Assembly: GCF_015163075.1 (NCBI RefSeq)
Contig: NZ_JADDXU010000011.1
Span: 186,001 to 250,000, forward strand
Length of the DNA stretch: 64,000 nt
Direction: 5' to 3'
From: Streptomyces justiciae
GTDB taxonomy: Bacteria > Actinomycetota > Actinomycetes > Streptomycetales > Streptomycetaceae
A program made the position numbers and the translations under genes. Positions 1 to 7,248 of the stretch are shown piece after piece; position 1 is the first letter of the stretch; the number at the start of each line of letters is the position of its first letter. The notes below the pieces were generated by a model. That model searched no databases, was not told the origin of the DNA, and saw only the letters and a list, made by a program, of their open reading frames with translations.

Positions 1-2
1 AC

Positions 3-239
3 ACGTACTTCGTCGAACGCTACGAACGGGGCCGCGGCCAGTTCGCCGACGGCCTCTCCGACGAGGCGTCCCGAGCCCGCCTCCGCAAAGACGTCACCCC
101 GGCGAGCGCAGCGCTCCTCTTCCACGCCGTCCTCAACGGCCTCCAACTCCAGTGGGTGCTCGACCAGGACCTCGACATCCTGGGGCCGGTCACGGACTTC
201 GTACGGCTCCTTTTCGACGACGCGTCCTCAGACGACTGA
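3..239 (+). CDS. TetR-family regulator, C-terminal fragment (cut by window start)
   Basis: Only the last 78 residues are in the window, and the reading frame is open from base 3. They include a helical stretch around LLFHAVLNGLQLQWVL. A GLQLQW-type helix followed by a hydrophobic end is typical of the ligand-binding and dimerisation half of TetR repressors. The DNA-binding half lies upstream and cannot be judged. The stop is 30 bases from the end of the convergent NUDIX gene. Assignment to TetR rests on this tail alone; ligand and targets are unknown. Confidence 0.6.
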   Translation, partial: TYFVERYERGRGQFADGLSDEASRARLRKDVTPASAALLFHAVLNGLQLQWVLDQDLDILGPVTDFVRLLFDDASSDD

Positions 240-268
240 ACGAACCGGGTCTGCGCTCTTCGCGCACG

Positions 269-799
269 TCATGCCTCTTCGACACGGTCGGCGAAATAAC
301 GGTCCCGGATCTCCCGGCTGTCCGGGGTGAAGGTCCGCTCCTGAAAGATCCGCGGCAGCTCGGATTCGCTGAGCCAGCCGTGCCAGGCGACCTCCCGTGA
401 GTCCAGCGTGACAGCCCGCGGGATGACGGCGTCGCACACTCCGAGCCAGTGGGGGCTCAGCCCGCTTCGGTTGAGGAACTTGAACCGGAAGCGCACTGCG
501 GCCGACACCCCCAGCTCCTCCTCCAACTCACGGGCGGCAGCCTGCTCGTAGGACTCCCCGACTCCCACGGCTCCACCGATGCCGACCTCGTGAAGCCCCG
601 GGAATCGGGGCACTTGCTCAGCGCGCCGATGGACGAGGATCCGACCCTGCTCGTCGTGACACACGACCACGGCCACTCGGTGCAGCCAGCCCTCCCGTAC
701 GGCGTCCCTCCGGCTCACCGGCCCGAGCACACGGTCCTGCGCATCGACACGCTCCACGACTTCGTCCACGCCGCACACGATCGCAGAGCCCACTGACAA
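269..799 (-). CDS. NUDIX hydrolase
   Basis: A 176-residue protein with a complete NUDIX box at residues 76-98 (G-x5-E-x7-REL-EE-LG, reading GAVGVGESYEQAAARELEEE, then LGV). The box binds divalent metal and hydrolyses a nucleoside diphosphate linked to another group. The N-terminus (VVERVDAQDRVLGPVSR, then a basic segment) resembles the IPP-isomerase/YfcD-like branch, so the substrate need not be a nucleotide. The protein is soluble and single-domain. It runs convergent to the TetR fragment and ends in the same direction as the F420-type reductase start. The family is secure; the substrate is unknown. Confidence 0.85.
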   Translation of the reverse strand: MSVGSAIVCGVDEVVERVDAQDRVLGPVSRRDAVREGWLHRVAVVVCHDEQGRILVHRRAEQVPRFPGLHEVGIGGAVGVGESYEQAAARELEEELGVSAAVRFRFKFLNRSGLSPHWLGVCDAVIPRAVTLDSREVAWHGWLSESELPRIFQERTFTPDSREIRDRYFADRVEEA

Positions 800-812
800 C
801 GGTCCGGCACGC

Positions 813-1547
813 TCACCTGTGGGCGGCTCGGTTCATCTCGACGACATCCTCCAGGGTGGGATCGGCACCGAGGGCGGCGAAGCGCTCCCCCATGCTGTCC
901 CGGACCGCCGCGTCCTTGACGCGATCGGCCGCGGCCAGGGCGGCCGGCAGCTCATCCAGTGTCAGCTCGGTGCAGTAGGCGGGGCCCATCGGTTGCTGAC
1001 GCCAGGAGTCGGCCAGTGCTCCCGCGTCGTACGGGTCGAATCCGGTGTCGTCCACCAGACGCATGGCCACCCGCTTGGCGTCCTCGGAATCACCCGCGAC
1101 CGGTATGGCGATACGGCCCGGAGTGCCCGCCGGGACGCCCTTCGTCCGCTGGGTCCCGGCCAGGGCGGCGTTCCAGGCCTTGACCACGGGGCGACCGAGG
1201 AGCTCGGAGGTGTAGACACTCTCTATGGCGCCGTCCTCCACTGCCTCGATCCGGCCGCTGAGGTGCGGGTAGTAGTTGGAGGTGTCGATGACCACCGTCT
1301 CGGCGGGGACGGAGGCGAACAGGTCGGCCAGCTGTCCCGCCGCCCCGAAGGGGATGGCCAGGACGACCGCGTCCCTGTCCTTGACGGCGTCCTCAAGTGC
1401 CACCGCACGGGCGCCGGTCTCCAGCACGTCGGGCGCGACGGCCTCCGACCCGCGGGCGTCGGCCACCTGCACGTCATGACCGGCTTCGCCGAGCTTGCGG
1501 GCGAGGTTGCCGCCGATCACTCCGGCACCGATAACAGAAATTTTCAT
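813..1547 (-). CDS. NAD(P)-binding oxidoreductase, F420-dependent NADP reductase type
   Basis: A 244-residue protein starting MKISVIGAGVIGGNLARKL. The GxGxxG fingerprint at residues 7-12 opens a Rossmann fold of the F420_oxidored family, known for hydride transfer between NADPH and coenzyme F420. VVIDTSNYYP and VKAWNA are further family-typical blocks. The ATG at 1547 is preceded at about 8 bases by AAGGAC, and a Met directly before the nucleotide-binding strand is the expected start. It lies 64 bases downstream of a TetR gene on the same strand, so the two are probably co-transcribed and co-regulated. Whether it uses F420 or only NADPH cannot be read from sequence. Confidence 0.8.
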   Translation of the reverse strand: MKISVIGAGVIGGNLARKLGEAGHDVQVADARGSEAVAPDVLETGARAVALEDAVKDRDAVVLAIPFGAAGQLADLFASVPAETVVIDTSNYYPHLSGRIEAVEDGAIESVYTSELLGRPVVKAWNAALAGTQRTKGVPAGTPGRIAIPVAGDSEDAKRVAMRLVDDTGFDPYDAGALADSWRQQPMGPAYCTELTLDELPAALAAADRVKDAAVRDSMGERFAALGADPTLEDVVEMNRAAHR

Positions 1548-1611
1548 GATTTGTCCTTCTAGGAAGCTGAGAAATGTGGAGCAGAGGCGCGGGACAGCGC
1601 CCGGCAGGGGC

Positions 1612-2208
1612 TTACGCCTCGGTGTTCCGTTCGCGGTAGCCGGCGACGATGAGCGCGCGCACCCGCTCCAGCGACTCCTCCTCCGCGGCACCGGCACCCT
1701 TGAGCCAGGCGACGGAGATGGCGGCGAGGAACAGGTCGTGCCCCTGTACGGAAGCGCGCACGTACCCCGTCTGCTGGGCGGCCCGCACGTACTCCTCGGT
1801 GGCGGAGATGACGATGTCGCAGGGCAGCGTGAGCGGGTTGTCCGGGTCCTGCGCCCTGGCCGCGGCCATGAGAGGTTCCGGCAGTCCGCTGAACGCGCTG
1901 AAGTACTCCTCCAGCGCGCGCAGCCACTGCTCCAGCGCCTTGTCGGCGTCGCCGAGGCGCGCGATCTCCTCCTGCCGGGCCACCAGTTCTTCGGAGCGCG
2001 TCTGCAGTACGGCCGCCAGCAGCGCTTCCCGCGTGGGGAAGTGCCGGTACAGGGTGCCGGGCCCGACGCCCGCCTCCTTGGCCACCGCCTCCAGGGACGT
2101 ACCGACGCCGTATTTGAGGAAGTGCCGCTGCGCCGCCTCCAGGAGGGCGGCACGGTTGCGCTGGACATCGGCACGGGGCTTGCGCCCCTGCTGTCCACCG
2201 GCGCTCAT
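1612..2208 (-). CDS. TetR-family transcriptional regulator
   Basis: A 198-residue repressor. Helix-turn-helix at about residues 38-58 (LEAVAKEAGVGPGTLYRHFP), with the LYRHFP recognition helix typical of TetR. The rest is a helical ligand-binding domain with a GHDLFLAAISVAWL helix near the C-terminus. It is first in a two-gene unit with the F420-type reductase, and the repeated TAAAACGGAGGC elements just upstream are the likely autoregulatory operators. The inducer is unknown. No truncation is seen. Confidence 0.88.
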   Translation of the reverse strand: MSAGGQQGRKPRADVQRNRAALLEAAQRHFLKYGVGTSLEAVAKEAGVGPGTLYRHFPTREALLAAVLQTRSEELVARQEEIARLGDADKALEQWLRALEEYFSAFSGLPEPLMAAARAQDPDNPLTLPCDIVISATEEYVRAAQQTGYVRASVQGHDLFLAAISVAWLKGAGAAEEESLERVRALIVAGYRERNTEA

Positions 2209-2243
2209 ACACCCTCCTGTGTCCTGCGATCCAGCGACCCCGA

Positions 2244-2299
2244 TAAAACGGAGGCTACCTCCGTACTGGTTCCACGGTAAAACGGAGGCAGCATCCGGT
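2244..2299. promoter_or_regulatory. Repeated TetR-type operator upstream of the TetR/F420-reductase unit
   Basis: TAAAACGGAGGC occurs at 2244-2255 and again at 2278-2289, 34 bp apart. The first copy is part of a perfect 17-bp palindrome at 2248-2264 (arms ACGGAGG and CCTCCGT, 3-bp centre). The second continues into an imperfect inverted partner ending near 2299. Position directly upstream of the TetR start makes these the likely binding sites of that protein. Confidence 0.6.
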
Positions 2300-2316
2300 C
2301 AAGTCGGAGGTGCCAC

Positions 2317-2333
2317 GGGCCGGAGGCCGGCCC
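2317..2333 (-). terminator. Hairpin downstream of the hydrolase gene
   Basis: A perfect 7-bp GC stem (GGGCCGG / CCGGCCC) with a 3-base loop, 7 bases past the hydrolase stop. Compact GC hairpins without a T-run are usual terminators in Streptomyces. Confidence 0.45.
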
Positions 2334-2339
2334 CGGCCG

Positions 2340-3209
2340 TCAGGTCGCCGAGTTGAGCAGGTCGGCCAGTACGTCGGGGCGTTCCAGGGCGATGAAGTGG
2401 CCGGCCTTGGGGATGTGGGTGAAGTGGGCGGCCGGCAGCAGTCGCCTGTTGGCTTCCCGGTCCGAGGGGCGGGACCAGTCCTTCTCGCCGTAGACGAGGT
2501 GGACGGGCGCCTTGATCTCGGGGTAGCGGGAGCGGGCGGCGATGAGGCTGGGCAGGGCCTGGTAGACGGCCCGGGCGACGGTCGGATAGCCGGGGCGGGC
2601 GCCCACTCGGAGGAGTTCGTCGACGTAGTCCTCGCGCAGGGCGCTCTTGTCGCCGAGGCCGCCCTGAAGGATCGCGCGGAGGGCGGGCCTGGGCTCGACA
2701 CCGGCGATCACGGGGCCAACGCCGGGCGCGAGGACCCCGCTGACCACCACGCGGGCGAGGAGGCTGGAGCGGGCGATGCCGCCGCGGAAGTCGTACGTGT
2801 TGACGGCGACGACACGTCGTACCCGGTCCGGCAGCTCTGCCGCGGTGGTCAGGGCGAGCGCCGCGCCCATGGACTCTCCCACCAACGTCACGTCGTTCAG
2901 GTCGAGTTCGGTCAGCAGCCGCTCGACGCCCGCATGCATCGCGGGCTCGTCGTACGACGCCCCGGGCACGATCTCGGAGTAGCCCATCCCCGGCAGGTCG
3001 AGGGCGTGGACGGTGTAGCGGTCCGCGATCAGCGGGATGAGGTGACGGAAGTGCTCGGCCTGGGTGCGCACGGTGTGCAGCAGGACCACGGGAGCGCCGG
3101 TGCCCGCCTTGAGGTAGCGCAGTTCTCCCTCCCGGCCGCCGCGAGGGGGGATCGTGTGGCTGGTGGTCCCCGGGATGTGCATCGTGGGGCGTGACTCTTG
3201 GCTGGGCAT
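2340..3209 (-). CDS. Alpha/beta hydrolase
   Basis: A 289-residue alpha/beta-hydrolase-fold enzyme. The nucleophile elbow GESMG places Ser113. Asp244 in YGEKDW and His271 in KAGHF complete a plausible triad, and VVLLHTV supplies the oxyanion-hole region. The closest general style is the haloperoxidase/esterase group of small soluble hydrolases. The ATG at 3209 follows AAGGAG by 8 bases. It is transcribed away from the efflux gene, and two tandem AAACCGATCGGTTT-type sites lie 60-100 bases upstream, so it probably belongs to the regulon of the TetR protein at 5443. Substrate unknown; a role in degrading or activating the effector is an inference. Confidence 0.85.
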   Translation of the reverse strand: MPSQESRPTMHIPGTTSHTIPPRGGREGELRYLKAGTGAPVVLLHTVRTQAEHFRHLIPLIADRYTVHALDLPGMGYSEIVPGASYDEPAMHAGVERLLTELDLNDVTLVGESMGAALALTTAAELPDRVRRVVAVNTYDFRGGIARSSLLARVVVSGVLAPGVGPVIAGVEPRPALRAILQGGLGDKSALREDYVDELLRVGARPGYPTVARAVYQALPSLIAARSRYPEIKAPVHLVYGEKDWSRPSDREANRRLLPAAHFTHIPKAGHFIALERPDVLADLLNSAT

Positions 3210-3271
3210 CTCCGCGACTCCTTGGGTGTGAGGGATCGACCAAAACGGCCATGCCTCTCACCGGAGCATGA

Positions 3272-3311
3272 GAAACCGATCGGTCTCCACCAAGGTAAAC
3301 CGATCGGTTTC
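3272..3311. promoter_or_regulatory. Tandem operator pair A (hydrolase promoter)
   Basis: Two copies of the palindrome GAAACCGATCGGTYTC, at 3272-3287 (one mismatch) and 3296-3311 (perfect core AAACCGATCGGTTT at 3297-3310). Their centres are 24 bp apart. They sit upstream of the hydrolase gene and match the sites at the efflux, TetR and SDR promoters. Confidence 0.8.
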
Positions 3312-3717
3312 CGGACACAAGTCCGGCAGGCCTCCCCTCGTCACCGAGGCGTTCCGTTCCGGCGAGGCCGTCGTGCGGGTCGAGGCGCTCATCGCGAGCA
3401 TGGGCCGGCGGATCTCCGACGCGCCCCCGCACCGCCGGCACTCGCCGAGAGCCTCGCGGCACTGAGTCGCCTCGGCACTGACCACTCGGCCGACGACCTC
3501 ATCCCGTACGCATGACTCGCCATCTCCAGGCGCCACAGCAGCCTGACGACCGGCTCGAACAGCACGCTGAGCACCACCGCCCGCTCAGCGAGGGCGAACT
3601 GGCCCTCGACCCCTTCGAGTTGGGCGAAGTCCAGGTCCGCGGTAGAACCGGCCGGCGAAATGAGCCCCGGCGGGTGCCGATGGACCCCACCTTGAGCGTT
3701 CTTCACTTGCACCTGGG
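3312..3717. other. Intergenic stretch with no convincing gene
   Basis: The hydrolase and efflux genes are separated by 588 bases, and the operators occupy only the ends. In between, short open frames exist on both strands, but none has a good ribosome site, a recognisable domain or consistent codon bias. Fragments such as LAALSRLGTDHSADDLIPYA hint at a decayed gene, but nothing can be assigned. Confidence 0.4.
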
Positions 3718-3757
3718 AAACCGATCTGTTTTCCTGAGTGGAAACAGATCGGTTTCC
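3718..3757. promoter_or_regulatory. Tandem operator pair B (efflux promoter)
   Basis: AAACCGATCTGTTT at 3718-3731 and its exact reverse complement AAACAGATCGGTTT at 3742-3755, centres 24 bp apart. Together they form one large inverted repeat, 40-80 bases upstream of the efflux start codon. Each copy differs by one base from the consensus, on the inner half-site. Confidence 0.8.
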
Positions 3758-3797
3758 GACCGTTGGTCGGGCCCATGACCAGCGACTAAGGGGAAAA

Positions 3798-5297
3798 GTG
3801 AGTACCACCTTCGACCGCGGAGCACCCGCCTCCGGGAAAACAGACTCGGGCCGCCGCGGCTCACATGCCGTGCGCTGGTGGGTGCTCGTCGTGCTGGGCG
3901 TGGCGCAACTGATGGTCACCCTCGACGCGACGGTCGTGAACATCGCACTGCCCGAGGCGCAGCACGACCTCGGTTTCAGTGACGGCAGCCGGCAGTGGGT
4001 CATCACGGGGTACGCCCTGGCGTTCGGCAGCCTGCTGCTGCTCGGCGGCCGGCTCGGGGACCTGTTCGGACGCCGTACGACCTTCGTGACCGGCCTGATC
4101 GGCTTCGCGGCCGCCTCCGTCGTCGGCGGCGCGGCCGGCAGCTTCGAGATCCTCGTCGCGGCCCGCGTGGCGCAGGGCCTGTTCGCGGCGCTGCTCGCGC
4201 CCGCGGCGCTGTCGCTGCTGAGTGTGACCTTCACGGACCCGGCCGAGCGGCCGAAGGCCTTCGGCATCTTCAGCGCGTTGTCCGGTGCGGGCGCCGCGGT
4301 CGGGCTCCTGCTGGGCGGCATGCTCACCGAATGGGCGTCGTGGCGCTGGGTGATGTACGTGAACGTCGTGTTCGCGGGCGTCGCACTGGTCGGCGCGCTG
4401 CTGTTGCTGGCCAAGCCCGCGCACACCGAGCGGCCCAAGATCGACATCCCCGGCACCGTGGTGGTGAGCGCCGCACTGTTCGGCATCGTCTACGGGTTCG
4501 CGCACGTCGAATCCACCAGCTGGACCGACCCCGTCGCCCTCGGCTCCATGATCAGCGGCGTACTGCTGCTCGCCGTGTTCGTCCGGCTGGAGCTCCGGGT
4601 CGCGCATCCGCTGCTGCCGCTGCGCGTCGTGCTGCACCGAACCCGGGGCGGTTCGTTCCTGGCCGTGTTCGTGCTGGGCATGGGGATGTTCTCGATCTTC
4701 CTGTTCCTGACCTACTACCTGGAGGCCAGCATCGGTTACTCGCCGATCGAGGCGGGACTGTCCTTCCTGCCGATGGTCGGCGGCATCGTCGCCTCCTCGA
4801 CCACGGTGCCTTCGCTGGTGCTGCCCCGGGTCGGCCCGAAGATCGTGGTCACCGTCGGCTTCCTGGTCTCCGCGTCCGGCATGGCCCTGCTGACCCGGCT
4901 CACACTGGACAGCACCTACGTCGCCCACATCATGCCGGGCATGATCCTGCTCGGCCTCGGCATCGGCGCGGTGATGACCACCGCGTTCCAGGGCGCGACC
5001 GCGGGTGTCCACCACGAGGACGCCGGCGTCGCCTCCGCCCTCATCAACACCAGCCAGCAGGTGGGTGGTTCGATCAGTACGGCGCTGCTGACGACGGTTG
5101 CCTCATCGGCCGCGACCGACTACCTCTCCTCGCACAAGCCGAGCGCGCTGACGGCGGCGCAGGCCGGCGTCGAGAGCTACACGGCCACCCTGGCCTGGGG
5201 CTCCGGGATCTTCGTGGTCGGCGCGGTGCTCATGGCGTTCCTGATGCCGAACACGCCTCTGGCGCCGTCGGAGGGCGAGCCCGTGATCGCCCACTGA
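3798..5297 (+). CDS. MFS drug-efflux transporter, DHA2 (14-TM) type
   Basis: A 499-residue membrane protein with about 14 hydrophobic segments. The first segment carries the DHA2 hallmark LDATVVNIALP, followed by the loop motif GRLGDLFGRR between helices 2 and 3, and GAGAAVGLLLGG as the antiporter motif. It should export hydrophobic compounds by proton exchange. The GTG at 3798 is chosen because AAGGGG lies 5 bases upstream; an upstream in-frame ATG at 3738 lies inside an operator and would be unusual. It is flanked by operator pair B and followed by a strong hairpin, so it is a single-gene unit controlled by the TetR encoded downstream. Substrate unknown. Confidence 0.9.
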   Translation: MSTTFDRGAPASGKTDSGRRGSHAVRWWVLVVLGVAQLMVTLDATVVNIALPEAQHDLGFSDGSRQWVITGYALAFGSLLLLGGRLGDLFGRRTTFVTGLIGFAAASVVGGAAGSFEILVAARVAQGLFAALLAPAALSLLSVTFTDPAERPKAFGIFSALSGAGAAVGLLLGGMLTEWASWRWVMYVNVVFAGVALVGALLLLAKPAHTERPKIDIPGTVVVSAALFGIVYGFAHVESTSWTDPVALGSMISGVLLLAVFVRLELRVAHPLLPLRVVLHRTRGGSFLAVFVLGMGMFSIFLFLTYYLEASIGYSPIEAGLSFLPMVGGIVASSTTVPSLVLPRVGPKIVVTVGFLVSASGMALLTRLTLDSTYVAHIMPGMILLGLGIGAVMTTAFQGATAGVHHEDAGVASALINTSQQVGGSISTALLTTVASSAATDYLSSHKPSALTAAQAGVESYTATLAWGSGIFVVGAVLMAFLMPNTPLAPSEGEPVIAH

Positions 5298-5305
5298 GCC
5301 GGAGA

Positions 5306-5350
5306 CCGCGATGGGGGGGTGCCGACATCCGGACGCACCCCCCATCGCGG
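5306..5350 (+). terminator. Terminator hairpin after the efflux gene
   Basis: A long stem pairing CCGCGATGGGGGG with CCCCCCATCGCGG (one bulged G), closed by GTGC/GCAC around a 12-base loop. It lies 9 bases after the efflux stop and separates it from the tetR promoter. Confidence 0.7.
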
Positions 5351-5396
5351 CGCAGCCGGCCCGTTTTCTACCGCCCCTCCCACATTCACCCGTCGT

Positions 5397-5410
5397 AAAC
5401 CGATCGGTTT
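5397..5410. promoter_or_regulatory. Operator C (tetR autoregulatory site)
   Basis: A perfect AAACCGATCGGTTT palindrome 33 bases before the tetR ATG. Unlike the other three promoters only one full site is present. A poor half-site (AAATCGA) begins at 5422, near the expected 24-bp distance. Confidence 0.75.
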
Positions 5411-5442
5411 CCAATATGTCGAAATCGAGTTAACCTCGCCCC

Positions 5443-6012
5443 ATGACCACCGAAGCAATGCCAAGCTCCCGAGAGCGCCTGCTGGAGGCAGCGGCCACGC
5501 TCACCTACCGAGACGGCGTCAACATCGGCGTCGACGCGCTGTGCAAGGCGGCGGGGGTGTCCAAGCGCTCCATGTACAAGCTGTTCGAGAGCAAGGACGA
5601 ACTCCTGGCGGCGAGCCTGGAGGAGCGCGCCTCCTCCTATGTGACGGCACTCCTTCCCGCCGCGGACGACAAGCGTCCGCCCCGCGAACGCATCCTGCAC
5701 GTCTTCGAGCGGGCGGAGGCGCAGGCGGGCGCACCCGACTTCCAGGGCTGCCGGTATCTCGTCGTACAGATCGAGCTCAAGGACCCGGACCACCCCGCGA
5801 GCCAGGTGGCCCGCCGGGTCAAGGAGGACCTGACGGCCTTCTTCCGCACCGAGGCCGAGCAGGGCGGGGCGAACGACCCCGACCTGCTGGCCCGGCAGCT
5901 GATCCTGGTCTTCGACGGCGCGAGCGCCCGCGCGGGCGTCAAGGCCGACACCCAGGGCGGGCTCGTCATCCCCACCGTGACCGTCCTGCTGGACGCGGCG
6001 GGGATGGGCTGA
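5443..6012 (+). CDS. TetR-family regulator of the hydrolase/efflux/SDR regulon
   Basis: A 189-residue repressor. The helix-turn-helix lies at about residues 29-50 (VDALCKAAGVSKRSMYKLFE). The core then carries the block ERAEAQAGAPDFQGCRYL, seen in a TetR subgroup often found beside efflux pumps. A palindrome identical to those at three neighbouring promoters lies 33 bases upstream, making this the probable repressor of all four units. No clear Shine-Dalgarno precedes the ATG, so translation may be weak or leaderless; ATG 5458 is an alternative. A strong hairpin follows 155 bases after the stop. The ligand is unknown, presumably a compound handled by the pump. Confidence 0.9.
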   Translation: MTTEAMPSSRERLLEAAATLTYRDGVNIGVDALCKAAGVSKRSMYKLFESKDELLAASLEERASSYVTALLPAADDKRPPRERILHVFERAEAQAGAPDFQGCRYLVVQIELKDPDHPASQVARRVKEDLTAFFRTEAEQGGANDPDLLARQLILVFDGASARAGVKADTQGGLVIPTVTVLLDAAGMG

Positions 6013-6167
6013 CGCATCGCGACCCCTCGGACATCCGGCGGCTCGCCGCCTGGGCTTGCGGTTGCGGCGCGTCGTGCAGGCTTGCGCGCCGGGGGCGAGC
6101 TCAGGCTCTGCCACATGGTCCCGGTGTGCGTCACCCTGACGGGGCCGACAGGCGCGCACACCCACAT

Positions 6168-6206
6168 GGCTCGGCGACGGCCCATCCCCCAGGCCGTCGC
6201 CGAGCC
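6168..6206 (+). terminator. Strong hairpin downstream of tetR
   Basis: A perfect 14-bp stem (GGCTCGGCGACGGC with its complement) and an 11-base loop. It is the best terminator candidate for the regulator transcript. Confidence 0.6.
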
Positions 6207-6222
6207 CCTGATCCGAACGCCA

Positions 6223-6313
6223 GTGCACGTTTTTCCGAGCGGGTCGAATTGCAGGCAGGTGCCCCGGAGTTCCGGGGCTGTCGATAGCGGCAGGAGTGCG
6301 CTGACGCATCGCG
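6223..6313 (+). pseudogene. Internally deleted relic of the upstream tetR gene
   Basis: Bases 6223-6288 can be aligned with 5697-5757 inside tetR and, after a 2-base insertion, encode ERVELQAGAPEFRGCR, against ERAEAQAGAPDFQGCR in the intact protein. The relic then jumps directly to a copy of the gene end: 6287-6313 matches 5995-6021 at 23 of 27 positions, including the stop region and the identical 14-mer GCTGACGCATCGCG. The piece is therefore the remains of a tandem tetR duplicate that lost its 5' part and an internal stretch of roughly 240 bases. Not functional. Confidence 0.7.
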
Positions 6314-6357
6314 CTTTTGCATCGCGCTTTTGCATCGCGCTTTTGCATCGCGCTTCG
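6306..6357. repeat. 13-bp tandem repeat, four copies
   Basis: GCATCGCGCTTTT is repeated head to tail at 6306, 6319 and 6332, with a fourth copy at 6345 that differs in its last two bases. The first unit begins inside the 14-mer shared with the end of intact tetR, so the array grew from that sequence. It sits at the junction between the relic and the truncated TetR gene. Confidence 0.9.
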
Positions 6358-6364
6358 GGCGCCC

Positions 6365-6842
6365 GCTCGCTACCGGTAGTCATGGGGAGCCCGATGGCCG
6401 TGAGTGTGTTGCCGAGCATGCCGCAGGCGAAGAAGCTCGCGGTCGGCTCGGCGTCAGCGTCCAGCGCCAGGTGCACGGTTTCCCAGATGCTCAGCCAGAC
6501 GGCCCGGACGGCCTCACTGATCAGGTCATCGCCTTGCGCCGCGGCGGCGTATCCCTCCAACTGCATCATGAGCGTTTCGGGGCGCGTAGAGATCAGCTGC
6601 GTATAGGCGTCCGCCATCACCTGCCGGGCACGCTCGACGTCCTCCACCCCGTCGGTCGCCGTCTCGAAAGCCACTCGGGTGTCTTCCGCGCTCCGCACCA
6701 GAGCGGCGACGAAGATCGCCTTCTCGTCCGGGAAAAGCCGGAAGAGATACGGCTGAGTGACGCCGACCCGCTCGGCGATCGCCGCACGAATGACGCCCTC
6801 ACTCCACTCCTGCGTACTGCCCCTGCCCCTGCCCCTGCCCAC
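6365..6842 (-). pseudogene. Truncated TetR-family gene
   Basis: The frame encodes a TetR helix-turn-helix (AAIAERVGVTQPYLFRLFPD) and a recognisable core ending ACGMLGNTLTAIGLP. The first helix normally preceding the motif is missing, replaced by low-complexity GRGRGRGSTQEW from a CCCCTG repeat. The C-terminus runs into the 13-bp repeats without a stop; the open frame continues antisense to the intact tetR gene. Both ends are therefore broken. It is unlike the tetR at 5443 in sequence, so it is a separate regulator, perhaps once controlling the DUF1330 or SDR genes. Confidence 0.65.
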
Positions 6843-6850
6843 GACGGCGG

Positions 6851-7222
6851 TTAGGGCTTGAGTACGGCCAGGACGTCATCGAGCGAGACATCGGTCGGGT
6901 CACTCATGTCGGCGCCATCGAACGTCTGCCAGACATAGGACGCCGTTCCGTTCTCCCGGAGCGGATGCAGGTCGGCGAGTTCCGGATCGTCCCGGAAGCT
7001 GTTGAAGGCTTCCTCGGAGTCCCATTCAACGAGGAACAGAACCTGCCGTGGTGCGAGGTCACCGGCCACGTTGTCCCGGAAACGGCCGAACGCCACCATG
7101 CGACCACCGTATTGCGGCGCCACTTCGGGGAGGCGGCTGAAATACGCGAGGTATTTCTCCAGGTCCACCACGTCGAACATGTTCAGGGCGTAGAACTTCT
7201 TGTTCCGTGAATTCTGGCTCAT
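6851..7222 (-). CDS. DUF1330 family protein
   Basis: A 123-residue soluble protein with the dimeric alpha/beta-barrel pattern of DUF1330: FYALNMFDVVDLEKYLAYF, then QYGGRMVAFG, then VLFLVEWDSEEAFNSF. Members are small ferredoxin-like-fold proteins, often beside oxidoreductases; biochemical roles are mostly undefined. It starts 26 bases after the SDR stop and so is likely the second gene of an operon driven from operator pair D. The start at 7222 has only a weak ribosome site. Confidence 0.75.
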   Translation of the reverse strand: MSQNSRNKKFYALNMFDVVDLEKYLAYFSRLPEVAPQYGGRMVAFGRFRDNVAGDLAPRQVLFLVEWDSEEAFNSFRDDPELADLHPLRENGTASYVWQTFDGADMSDPTDVSLDDVLAVLKP

Positions 7223-7248
7223 CGCTATACCCCTGTCCGGTTTCAGGA

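Noticed and set aside
3326..3710. Short frames between hydrolase and efflux genes as small regulators
   Set aside because: None has a domain, ribosome site or consistent codon use.
3738..3797. An upstream ATG extending the efflux pump by 20 residues
   Set aside because: It would start inside operator pair B and lacks a ribosome site; GTG 3798 has AAGGGG at proper distance.
5637..6842. A single 401-residue protein with a TetR N-terminus
   Set aside because: Only the first 155 residues resemble TetR; the rest is antisense to the intact tetR gene and to repeats.
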